Below are positions 21,449 through 30,900 of a stretch of 64,000 nt of DNA, one piece after another (the stretch's first letter is position 1; each line of letters opens with the position of its first letter). The position numbers and the translations under genes were made by a program. The stretch is from positions 10,070,092 through 10,134,091 of the forward strand of contig JAJEKV010000038.1 in the NCBI GenBank assembly GCA_021234155.1. Reading direction: 5' to 3'. Below the pieces are notes generated by a model. It did not search any database, was not told where the DNA came from, and worked only from the letters and a program-made list of their open reading frames with translations. The DNA comes from Isoetes taiwanensis. Its lineage: Eukaryota; Streptophyta; Lycopodiopsida; Isoetales; Isoetaceae.

Positions 21449-22950
21449 AATAGTGATCCAAAGCTACTGATATATGCAACAACTCCTGAAAAACAACAAT
21501 GAGGTGAGAAACAGTCCCTTTACGGATGTAAACCAAATACCAAGGCAAGCCAACACTGCAATAAATGTATTTAAATGTAAACTAAAGGAGCAAGCAAAAG
21601 CAAATGAAATTATGCTGTAATAATGATTTTTCTATTCCTTGATAGAGTAATATAATTTGGAGTGATAGATTCCCCATAAATTAGTGCACAAGCATAGAAG
21701 AGCCTCAGACAAATGGACATGTAAACAGAGAAGCAAAACAGCTATTGAATGGTGAAGTGTCACGTAGAATACATAAATAAAATGCATAAGAGTGCACACT
21801 GCTTTTTTTTATCGTGTGAGGTAGTGTGAACAGCCCATATTGCTGTAAAAATATCCATATTCACTTGATAACACCAGCAAAGATGTACAACAAAGAGTAG
21901 TATAATGCAGACTGCTAGCCCTACCGAGAAGCTATGAGCAAGTTTGGCAGTGTGCAGATCATAAAATCATAGAAAAAAAGACAACTTAGAACATCTAAAT
22001 TATCAAGTCTGTTCATTTATTCAGCATTATTATATGTAGTATTGTGGATAAGTGTGCATAAGCGTGCATACTGATAAAGGGTATCACAGGGTCAAAAAAT
22101 AATAAGTGTAGTAGCATACCAGACGCTCCAGTCAAAATATCTTTTTCTTTTATTTTATGGTGTGACGCAGAATGTGTAGAAATGCAAAAAACAAACAGCA
22201 TCCTACAAGAGCTACGCTGATGTAGCAGCATCTTGCAAGAGCTACGCTGATGTAGCAGATGTAGGCCATTATCCTTTCAGCATATTGTTCTAAAGAAAAT
22301 GTAGAAATGCATAGATGTGCATAATGCTAGAGGAAAATAGAGTTACCGAGTATAAACCAAGAAATTAGTACACCCAGAGGAGAATGGGCAAATTACAAAG
22401 TGGATTAAGAAGAAGAGGGAAGCGTATGAATTCATGGCCCTTGATTCAGGCTAAAAAAAGCTGACAGATATTTTAACAGACCTCCATTGTAAATAGCTAG
22501 CATTCATACGAAAAGGAGCCTGATTTTTAGTGCTCGTTCATGAATTTACAAAGCGCCCACAGCAGTAGCGATCACGCACCTCAATCACGAAGTTTGACGA
22601 TCGAACTTTGCAGCAGTAGCGATCTTGCACCTCGGGTCTTTGCTTTCCGGCACTGGCGGCAAATGCTAAACCCGCCAACGCGTCCTAAATCCTTGTTAAC
22701 TTTTACCTTGCCATTTCCCTTAGAATATTTTCCCATGGTTTTTTTTCCGGACGTTTTTTCCTTAAACAAATTTTCTTAACACTTTTCTAAGAAATAGAAG
22801 GTGTACCTGACGAATTCCCTGACGAATCTGCTGACGCACAATCGTCAGATAATATGAGACTAAATTATTCCTTTAGTTTTTTGGGCACTCAGGTTTAGGG
22901 TTTCTGCTATTGATTTTTCGTCGTCTAAGCTGCTGTAAAAACAAACAGTG
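21449..22950. promoter_or_regulatory. Divergent intergenic region between the TNP1-like and SET/Tnp2 genes, with an internal TGACG cluster
   Basis: The 1.5 kb between two divergent starts holds no coding segment. Repeated words (GCTACGCTGATGTAGCAG at about 22212 and 22239) and short GC-rich stretches lie at 22540-22690. At 22805-22848 three TGACG words followed by one CGTCAG reproduce the motif of the subterminal arrays. This lies about 100-150 bp upstream of the SET start codon, where a promoter would be. Control by the accessory protein is inferred; no TATA box is clear. Confidence 0.5.
22805..22848 (+). promoter_or_regulatory. Internal cluster of the CACTA subterminal motif
   Basis: CCTGACGAATTCCCTGACG is followed by two more copies, the last inverted (CGTCAG). 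The motif is otherwise dense only at the two ends of the element. It may be an operator-like site for the accessory protein, or a leftover end of a nested deletion derivative. Confidence 0.6.
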
Positions 22951-24356
22951 ATGAGTGACTCCAGTGATGGATCATCGTCCACTCAGTCTTCAATGCCGTC
23001 AATGGATGACTTCCCACCAATAGAAAGGTTTTAGCCCTCTCTCTATCTCTCTTTTCTGCCTTACATTTGGTATTTACATAAATAAAATTCATGATTGCTC
23101 TCAGCAATAGAGCTTCTTCATCGTCTCGCTCAAGCGGAAGGAAGGTAGCAAAACCTTGGCTTCGAAATGATCCATTGGAGCGGCTTGCAAAGCAATATGG
23201 CAATTGTTGGTGTAAAAAATGCAAAGGTAATAACAGAAGAATGTACAGAATAAGACAAGAACACAAGAGGAAGTATGGTTTGATGAGCAATGCTCCACCT
23301 CCATGTGAACCTGAGTTGAAAGCACGTCAAGAAGCAAATGAGGTAAGAAATGTGCATCTTGAAATTTTAATTTATTTGTTTTATAGCAAACTATCTAATC
23401 TACATCTACATGACTTGTTGTAGTATTTGGATATGCTTGACAAAAACCTTGGACCTGAAAAAAACCTTGGACTTGCCAATGCAATAGATAGTCCTACTTC
23501 ATCCTCGTCGACATCATCTGGCCCATTCCCCTTTATTTTTGAAGGTTCAAGTTCTAGTTCTAGTTCAGGGAATACTCAAGAAGTTAAGAGAGGACGCACA
23601 AGGGGAAGTACAATGGCTACAATAGTTAAGAGTCAATTTAAGAAAAGCTCGCATGAACTTATTCATCATTGTGAAACTGAAAAAGATATGGTTGATCAAC
23701 TCCCTCATCATCTCAAAGCCTCCATTATCCCCTTTGTTCGAGCATCCTTAGGTTGCTGGGAAGGGGAACTACCTCCAATGTTGGTAGAGTTTATGTATTG
23801 GGGACATAAGTACATGATAGCTCCTTCTCTAAAAATGCCACAAGCTGGAAGGGGGTTGTACATAATGGAGCATGTGAATGTACCATCTGGACACTCAGTT
23901 GTCTTGATGGTATACGGTGGTCCCATATACCCTTGGGGAATATGGCATAAACTTACTTCATTTATGCCTAGTATGTCTACTTATGCTATGACTTTGAATG
24001 CGGCATCTTGGAGTGAGCAAAGAGATCGCGGAGAAGATACTTCACGGGGCGCACTTGTATATATTGACGGTCGACCAAGTCTTCACGGCAATATTGCTGC
24101 ACTTATAAACAGCTCTCGCGGTCGCCCTGAATTAACAAATGCTGAGTTCGAAGAGACTACGGAACATGATCCACGATACATGAGTGAATATGTTGGACCA
24201 TACGTGAGGGTTTGTGCCATAAAAAGCCTTCATCCTGGGGATGAGCTATTTGTGAATTATCCCTTCAAAAGAGACGTTCCTAGGCGGGTACGACGCCAAA
24301 AAAATGGTGAACCTATTGTTGTACCCTATGGTAGGAAACGCCACATTAATGGGTAG
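22951..24356 (+). CDS. SET-domain protein encoded inside the CACTA element
   Basis: Three exons, 22951-23027, 23105-23342 and 23424-24356, join in frame with GT-AG introns of 77 and 81 bp to give 415 residues. Exons 1-2 encode a Ser-rich start (MSDSSDGSSSTQSS) and a cysteine cluster, CWCKKCKG, followed by R/H residues and YGLM, like the N-terminal zinc-type module of Tnp2 proteins. Exon 3 holds a Ser-rich linker and a SET fold at about residues 245-387: GRGLYIMEHVNVPSG, then YIDGRPSLHGNIAALINSS, then GDELFVNY with the expected catalytic Tyr. The usual NHSC box reads NSSR, so SAM-binding or catalytic detail may differ. SET proteins methylate lysines, often on histones; methylation here is unproven. 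The frame is intact. The gene lies between the TNP1-like and Tnp2 genes. Confidence 0.8.
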
Positions 24357-24512
24357 CCATGAAATGTTGGGCTCCAATCATTGTTAAATGATGACAAGAG
24401 CTATGAGTTTTTCTATATCATTGAGAGCTATGTATTTTTCTATATCATTGAGAATGATGAATGTTTGACAATACAATATAACATTGGAAATGATGATATT
24501 GTTTGGTATCTA
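24357..24512 (+). other. 3' flank of the SET gene up to the Helitron A insertion
   Basis: AT-rich, with TATATCATTGAGA repeated near 24415 and 24442. The phrase AATATAACATTGG at about 24476 also occurs just after Helitron A at 30780, so closely similar sequence lies on both sides of the insertion. Confidence 0.5.
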
Positions 24513-24589
24513 TCTATATATTCTATATATTCTATATATAATATAATAATGGCGTTTTATGATAGTTTGTGCGCAATCCTGCCCGTTAG

Positions 24590-25010
24590 ATTAAATCGAC
24601 GGCTGAGATGCTTTTAAAAGTGTTCTTAGTGCAGTTATTGGATTGTGGCCTGCACCCTTCCGGCTGGGTCGCAGATGAATCAGATACGCTGCACGCATCC
24701 GATTCGACCCTAGGTTTTGCATCGAATTCTTGTGGTGTTTTTTATACTGGTTATTGGTTTTATCACGATTGTCTGATTTCAGGACATCATAAGGATCTCC
24801 TTTGGACGAGCTATTTTCTAGCTTTGCCAGTCCATACAAACCAGGTTCATATATTTTGTCGTACTGTGCAATTGTCATTTTTCGTAAATTTATTTCTCAA
24901 ATACAGATCGTGTGGTGTTTCAGGCCTGGCTCTACCGGAATCACGTGTCGTTTCCAGCATTGGACAAGTAAACGGACTTTTATTTCTTCTTTCCTAAGGA
25001 TAAATTTTCA
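24590..25010 (+). other. Leader-like 5' region of Helitron A
   Basis: GCCCGTTAGATTAAATCGAC followed by GGCTGAGATGC is typical of plant promoter and leader sequence, and similar words lie inside the 5' ends of Helitrons B and D. A short open piece, AWLYRNHVSFPALDK at about 24925-24970, may be a small captured exon. I cannot name it. Confidence 0.3.
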
Positions 25011-25022
25011 TCAAATAAAAGG

Positions 25023-25318
25023 GTGGAAGCACTCAAGAAACTCAGACGTCTTTTATCCGGCAATCTTGTTCCACCTGTGGATGTCATGATTCAGGCTGGT
25101 GTGATATCCTTGTTGGTGAAATATCTTTCATTTGGCTCTTCTGAGGAGCAGGTACTTGTTCCGTTTGAGCTTTTATCTGATTTATCGTTGCTAAGCTTAT
25201 GTCTAACAGCTTCTAGAAACTGCTTGGTGCATTATGAACATAGCATCAGGAAATACAAAGGAGACTCAGTCCGTTTTAACAGCTGTTACAGTACCTCTTC
25301 TTATTGCACATGTTGAAG
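25023..25318 (+). pseudogene. IMPA9 (fragment): Captured importin alpha-9-like fragment (armadillo repeats)
   Basis: Segment 25023-25151 reads VEALKKLRRLLSGNL, then VDVMIQAGVISLLVKYLSFG and SSEEQ, ending at a GTACTT donor. Segment 25217-25318 reads ETAWCIMNIASGNTKETQ and VPLLIAHVE after a TTCTAG acceptor. These are neighbouring armadillo repeats of the divergent plant importin alpha-9 type, a nuclear import receptor. The intron is kept and about 75 residues survive, with no stop inside the exons. The sequence runs on directly into NIN-like coding DNA, so a fused transcript is possible. Confidence 0.8.
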
Positions 25319-25365
25319 GTTTGGCTTCTACAGCTTGTCATGAAAGATAGCCCAGGTTATTTACA

Positions 25366-27372
25366 AAATATGCACCTTGTCATGTATCTGATGGAAAGAT
25401 TTATGGTTTTCGTCAAGCATGTGAAGAGCACAGTTTGGAAACTGGGCAAGGTATTGTTGGAAAGGCTTTTTTTTATCAAACCAGCCTTTTTTTGTAAATG
25501 ATACGAGATGTTACAGTAAAAGAGAATACCCCCTTGGACATTATGCAAGGCTTGCAATCAGGCTGAGGAGCATATACACTGGCAATGAAAATTATGTCCT
25601 AGAGTTTTTTTTAACCTACTTGGACTAATTTAAATTCACAACATTTGCTCTTGAATGCACTCTCTCTCGCCATGCAACAGCATGTAAAAGCTTGAGAACG
25701 GTGGCGAAAGGAGAACTCATGGACGAGTCAAAAGTTTTGAGCGCAAGTTATCATTCAACCAGAATGTCTGATGAAGCCTTGAAATGGGCAGAACTGAATG
25801 TGTTTCATGTATCTCCTGGCGTGCTGAATCAAGAACATGCAATGTCACATGACGAGTCCTCATCTAGCCCAGTCAGATCAATCCACTCGAAATCTTGAAA
25901 TGGAGCAAGAAAGCCAACAAGATCGGATACAGTTGCGGCATTCAGAATCCTTCTCTACAGGCGTGGATAATAGTATCAGCTCAGATTACATTAAAGAAAA
26001 AGGACAGAGAAGAAAAGAAATACTGCTGAGAAGACTATCGGATTGGGTGTGCTTCAAAAGTATTTTGCTGGAAGTCTGAAAAATGCAGCAAGGAGCATCG
26101 GTGATATGTTACTTAAGCTTGCAAAAATTTTGAATTTCTTCTTTACCATTTTAGATTAGCTTCTACAATCTTTAAAAATTGTTTTGTGAATGCTCAGTTT
26201 GACCATCTCACGTGTTGTTATTTCTGAGGGATGGTCTCAATTGGCTTTCCAGATAACTTGGTTGCATAGTAGTGATAATTTATTAAACTCATAAGTTCAC
26301 ATGTAGTGCAGTGCCTCAGAATGATAGATACATGTTCGGTCCAGGAGTTCTTAGTTTCTGAAATTCCATCGTGAACCTTGCACAAAATAGGAAAGGAGGT
26401 CAGCCTTATAGATATGGAAGCATTCAGACATCTAGAAGTATTGTTCTTCCTTTTTTCTATTAATGATAAGAAAAATTTTGTGCAAATTTTGTGCATTTAG
26501 ATTTCCCTTATAAATATCGCCTATTTGCAACTGCAGTGTGTCCTACAACTTTAAAAAGGATATGCCGGCAGCATGGAATTTCAAGGTGGCCATCTCGCAA
26601 AATCAACAAACTAAGCAGATCATTGCAAAAGCTTCACTGTTCAGGGCATTGACGGACAAGTGAGAGTTAATGTATTACCAGGGGATCTTGCATCTGCAGT
26701 AGCAGCAGCTGCATCTATGGCAAGACAAAATGCAGGAAATATTGGCAACCAGGGCAAGCTAGGTGTCTTTGCAAGAAACCAGGAAATCACGTTGTCTTCA
26801 ACGTCACATTTTGCAAGTGCAGTAAAAATTGAATTTACAAATAGTTTATCTGCTATTATTACGCCACCACTGGATATTGTTAGAAATGGTACAAACGGAA
26901 GTGCAAACGGAAGGCTCCAGGAAGGCCAATCTTTTATGACAAGCTCTTTATTGCACAACATGATACCCACACAAGAGCAGAGTCTTGCTATCTTACCAAA
27001 TCCAAATATCCAACCAAGTGTAAATCCTTCTTTAGATGGTACAAATGCTGAAAAGCATAATGCAAGTCATGGAAGACGTGTGTGTGGATCCGTTGCAGCA
27101 ATCACTGCATTAAAATTCATACCTGAGGAGCGCTCTAACATCATTAGTAATTTGGAATGCAAATATGAGCCTGACAAAGCAGCAAGTTCACCTGATGGAT
27201 TATCAAGGACTAATCATCCAAACTCCTCTGCAGATTGTGGAAGAAGTTTACTCAAGAGAAAATGTCTCTAGATGATTTATCATCTATCACAGTGAATGCA
27301 ACCTTTCGTTCTGATACCATTCGGTTCAAACTCCCCTATAGCAGCGGTTTCGAGAAAGTGCAAGAAGTATTG
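25366..27372 (+). pseudogene. NLP (fragment): Captured NIN-like (NLP) transcription factor fragments: GAF-like, RWP-RK and PB1 parts
   Basis: At 25366-25617 the frames give KYAPCHVSDGKIYGFRQACE, GQGIVGKAF, REYPLGHYAR and AIRLRSIYTG, the N-terminal conserved region of plant NLPs. At 25998-26092 comes [20 protein letters not shown], and after an intron at 26537-26632 [20 protein letters not shown], a full RWP-RK DNA-binding signature. At about 27270-27372 SITVNATFRSDTIRFKLPYS begins a PB1 domain. NLPs drive nitrate-responsive transcription. Order and introns match a real gene, but stops, deletions (a piece between HYAR and AIRL is missing) and frame changes make it a pseudogene. It lies in the orientation of Helitron A. 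Confidence 0.88.
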
Positions 27373-27438
27373 CATATTAGATTTCTATATTTTCTGAGTG
27401 TTGCAAGATCTAAAAAAAGGAAATGGGTTTTCTATTAA

Positions 27439-28435
27439 AGAATTTTAAAGAAAACAGAAAAGTCTCTTAAAAGAGTATAGAAGAAGCTTGTTGATCATGA
27501 GAGGCCAAATGCAGGGATAGAATGTTTTGCAACATGAATGATACCTCTAATAAAGTATATCTGTAGGTCAAAGTATTTGTTCTTTTAAATGGCAAATTTC
27601 TCCAAGCACATCTGCTGTCTAGGTGTTACTAAACATAGTATATATGCTAGGTGAATTGTTCCAAAAAGGGGCGGCCCAGGACAAAATGGATCTTCTACTA
27701 TCATGCTAGCTTAAGTACACACATAATGGAGCTAATGCTGGAACTTCTGTAATCAAGCTCAGTCAGTGAAAAAAGACCTTACTGATTATGCTTCTGGTGC
27801 ATTCTATATGCAAAACAAAGTACACCACATGTTGCCGACCAATGTGCATGGGCATTATGGAATATTGCTGGAGAGGATGGATAATTAAGAGACCTCCTTA
27901 TTGGTAAGTTTGCTCTTTGTTACTCTTATCTCCCTTGCTCCCGAGAATGGTTCGCTGCAATGAAGGCCAGCTTGAGAACTTAGTGACCACTGACCAATGC
28001 TTAGAAGATCTGCCATTTTATGTAAGCTTTAGTCTTTAGGGGGCACTTCCTTTTAATACCTTAGAACTGTCTTTAAACTATGCAGGAAGCAGCTTAATCT
28101 TTAGCACAAAGCAGACAAATCTATTGATCATCTTCAGCATCTTAAGGTATTCATGGCTGGCCTTTACATTTGAAATTTCTGGCAGAAGAGAGATTTACTG
28201 CTTTGAGTTGCAGTGCTACTTATGCTTGAGTGACCCTGAATCTGCCAGCATGAGTGATCCTAAGAAGCTCCATGAGTGATCCTAAGAAGCTCTGATACTC
28301 AAGAGTTTTAAATGAATGCATGTTTAGCTAAGATTCTGCTTGAGCATCTGGGAATAGGATTTGCAAGGCTTTAGAATTATGAGCATGTTGTTTGCCTCCA
28401 TAAATGGAGTGGGAATTTGACTCTGATGGCTACAT
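27439..28435 (+). other. Helitron A interior, probably intronic or decayed captured DNA
   Basis: AT-rich plus-strand sequence with short open pieces and no recognised motif. A direct repeat, ATGAGTGATCCTAAGAAGCT, occurs at 28249 and 28271. Confidence 0.4.
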
Positions 28436-28438
28436 ATT

Positions 28439-28608
28439 AAGCTCAAGTGAAGAAGTGTTATGTGGATATTCTTGACAAGAACATTCAGTTCCGTCAGAAT
28501 ATTTGTGAGCATGAGGTAGCCAATATGCATGATGCACAACATTGGCAAACATATGGAGTTACTGAAGTGGAGCTGCAAGCAAGGACATATGTAATTACAA
28601 GAATTTAA
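28439..28608 (+). pseudogene. Coding-looking fragment, unidentified
   Basis: A continuous frame reads VKKCYVDILDKNIQF, then CEHEVANMHDAQHWQTYGVT and ELQARTYVITRI before a stop. Its amino-acid composition and length suggest a genuine exon captured by Helitron A from a third gene. I do not recognise the family. Confidence 0.4.
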
Positions 28609-30745
28609 TGGGAAATGCTGGCAATAGTAATAATAAGGAGATACTCTTTGCTTTTAGCAAGGCTTAATATCATGTATGTTTTAGCAAATTGCTGTTTAAA
28701 TTACATTATCCACTGCTCTAAGCAGCTAAAGACAATCTGCACCTCCTATATGTTTGTGGTAAAGGTAAAGCATAGTTAACGACTCTAAATGATCAAAAGA
28801 AGTAATAATTTCAATATTTGTTTTGCTTGTGCTTTAATGAGAAGATAATTTGAGGGAGTGATTGCATTGAATTTATTATACTGTTTTGAAGATGGAAAGC
28901 ATCCTGAATTAATTACAGGCATGGCTATTGAGTACATGGAACCACAGTTCCTAGGAAAATTTCCACACTTTTAGTTGCTTTTTGAAACCGACAATTGCCA
29001 TAATGTTTGTATTGTTATCATGCAACTGACTTTTTAATCCATTGTTCTTTATCTAGCATAAGGCTAAGAAGGTGAAGTGAGTGACCGGTGATAAAACTGT
29101 TTAACTTATATACCTTCTGGCCCTAGATTTATTACCATTATCATGTTAACAAATTCTTGATTGGATGCAGGTATAAACATCTCTCTTCTTATTGCTCTTC
29201 ATTGCCTTTATATTGGATGAAAGAATGATGGACATGAACAATACTCCAAGTGTTTTTTGATGATTTTGCCAAAGGATTCAGCAAGCTCTTTTATGGAATG
29301 GATCTACATAACTGATTGGGGATGTTGTGAAACTCGTCTTTGAATACAAATTATATCTGAAGTCTGGCATACATTTTCCATGGTAAAGAATATGTTGTTG
29401 AACATTTGCCTGTTATGTTACTGAATCAATCTCCTAAGAGGTACAACTTTGGCTATTTTCCAAAGAGTAAGTCCTTAAATATAGTATTGGACTAGGTTGG
29501 CAAATTCATAATATTTTGTTTTTTAAGGCAAAAAAAGCCATATGTAATTTATATTCGACAAAGAAAAGGTATTTTTGACTTATTTTGGAAGCTGAAAACA
29601 TTCGTTATCATATGCGTTTGAATTACTTTGTACTCATCTAAAAACAGATCTTGATATATATGTGACCATGGTTGTCCGTTTGTATTCTTCAGTTGGTTTA
29701 CATTTAAAGTAACCTTAGAGTTTGCTATATTTTCTGTGACTCCAGCTATAGTAAGATAGAATACAAGTGCAAAAGCATAAGCATTCTGTTCCAGCAGCTT
29801 GAAATATGAATTGGAATCTAAGCCAAAGTGTCTATGCTTCTGTTAGAGGATATTTAATTCTTAAGGTTCCAGAAGTACATGCAGGCCCATTTGGCATAGC
29901 ATTAGGCCCCAAAATTACATTAGTATTTCAAAGGCATCTAGGTTGGTTCTAGGTTTCACGAATCCAACTTATGCATTCATGCCAGAGAACTTATTGCACT
30001 CTAATATCACTTTGGTTGAGAAAGGTAATAGATCAATCCTCGAATATAATGACTGGCTTTAACTGTCCTTTATTTATTTTCAGTAATATATTAATTTTTG
30101 TCATGGCATTAAGATAATCATGAATTAAATTAGGGCTATGTAGTACTTAAAAGGCAATTTATGAAAGCAGGTCTATACAATTATAGTGGGCCACCCAAAA
30201 ATTGTTAACAGTGTAACCTTAATCATCAATCTTTTGTGCTAAGAAATGTGAAACCTATATAGAGGATGTAAAAGGCCAATTATTTATTTTCAATAACTAT
30301 AAGAAATAGAAGTTGCTCGATAAGTTTACAAGTTTTTCAGCTTTGCCTGCAATAGCGGGTTTTGTCTTCTATAGTTTTTATAACATACATATGAACATAA
30401 AAGAACATACTAGGTTTTCAACTTTAACAACATAGAAAGAAAATTCTTGCTTTTGCTAACAATGCATATTGGTATCATGTTCTAATACTTTATCGCGGTC
30501 TAGAATAAATACTAACCCCAACATTTGTCATTAACTTGGCTTCATGGTATCCTATGGATCTAAGTCTTGGCCAAGTCCTTTGAATGAACAATCGTGGAAA
30601 AAAAAAGGGGGAAAAACAAAAAATGTGTCTTCTAAACCCCATTAAGATGAGCCTTTTAAATTCAATGTTGCTATGAACACAAGAAACCTCGTAGCCCGAC
30701 TTTCTTTGCCCATCATCAATGTATAATGGCATATTTCCAACAAAA
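28609..30745. other. Helitron A 3' half, no recognisable gene
   Basis: AT-rich DNA with frequent stops in all frames, ending at the 3' hairpin. It contains no repeated structure beyond short T and A runs. Confidence 0.45.
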
Positions 30746-30773
30746 GCCCAGCAACGCTGGGCACTTTTTCTAG
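30746..30773 (+). other. Helitron A 3' terminus: hairpin plus CTAG
   Basis: A perfect 7-bp stem, GCCCAGC-AAC-GCTGGGC, is followed by ACTTTTTCTAG. The 11-nt distance from stem to end is the same at 44277-44304 (inverse) and 48886-48913. Confidence 0.85.
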
Positions 30774-30900
30774 TTGTAATATAACATTGGTAATAATAAT
30801 GAATGTTTGATGTTCTAAGGTTTGACATTTATGCCTGATAATAATAAGGATGTTTAAACATTCATTAACTTTCCTTTATTTTAACTCATTTACAAACAAA

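Larger units (their letters stand above)
24513..30773 (+). mobile_element. Helitron A, non-autonomous, inserted in the CACTA element
   Basis: The 3' end is clear: hairpin GCCCAGCAACGCTGGGC at 30746-30762, then 11 nt ending in CTAG at 30773, followed by T. The 5' end is set at an A|TC in the run TATCTATCTATATATTC near 24509-24513; the exact position is uncertain because of the repeats. It carries fragments of an importin alpha-9-like gene and of a NIN-like protein gene, both in the Helitron orientation, the usual outcome of Helitron gene capture. No Rep/helicase is seen. It separates the SET gene from the Tnp2 exons. Confidence 0.7.

Noticed and set aside
24591-24878. Minus-strand frame of 95 codons at the start of Helitron A.
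   Set aside because: No recognised domain, and the opposite strand has leader-like features and captured exons in the Helitron orientation.
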